From Arbacia lixula (Eukaryota > Echinodermata > Echinoidea > Arbacioida > Arbaciidae): a DNA stretch of 64,000 nucleotides. Position numbers and translations under genes: made by a program. The notes beneath the pieces were generated by a model. The model had not been told where the DNA came from and did not search any database. It was given only the letters and a program-made list of their open reading frames with translations. Location: NCBI GenBank assembly GCA_963669155.1, contig OZ022594.1, positions 6,185,707 through 6,249,706 of the forward strand. Direction: 5' to 3'. Below are positions 63,650 through 64,000 of this stretch, piece by piece; position 1 is the stretch's first letter; the number at the start of each line of letters is the position of its first letter.

Positions 63650-64000
63650 CACTTTTTGTTCTGTTCAATATAAACTTTTACATAGCATTATATTTTGTAA
63701 TGACAAACTTTTCCAGTTTGGTTTAATAGATTCCAATACTTGCTCTTTCTGTAGAAAAGAGACAGAAACATATTATCATATATTTTACAAATGTGCTGAA
63801 GTCTCTAAGATCTGGACTGAAAAAGGAAATAAATTACATTTTTTGGAACTTCTTGATTTACAGTGGCTTGAGGTATTACTCGGTGTTAGAGACAATGTGA
63901 AACAGAATGCTTTATTAAATCATGTAATAATTTTGGTCAAACATATGATTTACAATAACCGTAAACTGGGAAAAGTCCCTACATGTAAAGAAATATGCAG
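63650..64000 (+). mobile_element. L1/Tx1-like LINE fragment (ORF2 C-terminus), continues past the window
   Basis: Plus-strand frame with SVQYKLLHSIIFCNDKLFQF and CSFCRKETETYYHIFYKC, the same QYKLLH...CSFC...H...C layout as the copies at 45257-49140. 5' truncated; starts about 90 bp upstream of the BLOC1S4 start codon. Confidence 0.8.

Overview
The window is animal nuclear DNA: AT-rich, intron-rich and dense in non-coding repeats, with GT-AG (and one GC-AG) introns and a 200-N assembly gap. Inferred source: a marine deuterostome, most likely an echinoderm such as a sea urchin. This rests on a Gmr1-like Ty3 retroelement (a group described from deuterostomes), CR1/L2-like and L1/Tx1-like LINE ends, and clear but not mammalian-level similarity of both genes to human proteins. 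The species cannot be proved from sequence alone.

Region 1 (1-38,150, + strand) is one gene, VPS11, the shared core subunit of the HOPS and CORVET endolysosomal tethering complexes. I could place 25 coding exons with consistent phases (895 residues up to the last exon, then 250 more). The start codon lies upstream of the window. Order: beta-propeller, alpha-solenoid, coiled coil, RING-H2 finger, VPS11 C-terminal segment, then an unusual proline/glutamine-rich tail of about 240 residues with five NPF motifs. Introns carry foldback/TIR elements with TTAA ends, LINE ends and very long polypyrimidine tracts. Four tandem arrays each contain a copy of an exon-intron junction of this gene.

Region 2 (38,150-54,490) has no host gene that I can support. 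It holds nested foldback elements, microsatellites, the 200-N gap, and two 5'-truncated LINE copies (- strand) bounded by (CA)n tracts.

Region 3 (54,490-57,900) is a decayed Gmr1-like Ty3/gypsy element with integrase remnants 5' of reverse transcriptase, and possibly its 3' LTR.

Region 4 (57,930-63,563, - strand) is a five-exon BLOC1S4 (cappuccino) gene, a BLOC-1 subunit, in tail-to-tail orientation with VPS11. A LINE fragment (+) occupies the window end beside its 5' end.

Both host genes act in biogenesis of lysosomes and lysosome-related organelles. Whether the linkage matters is unknown.
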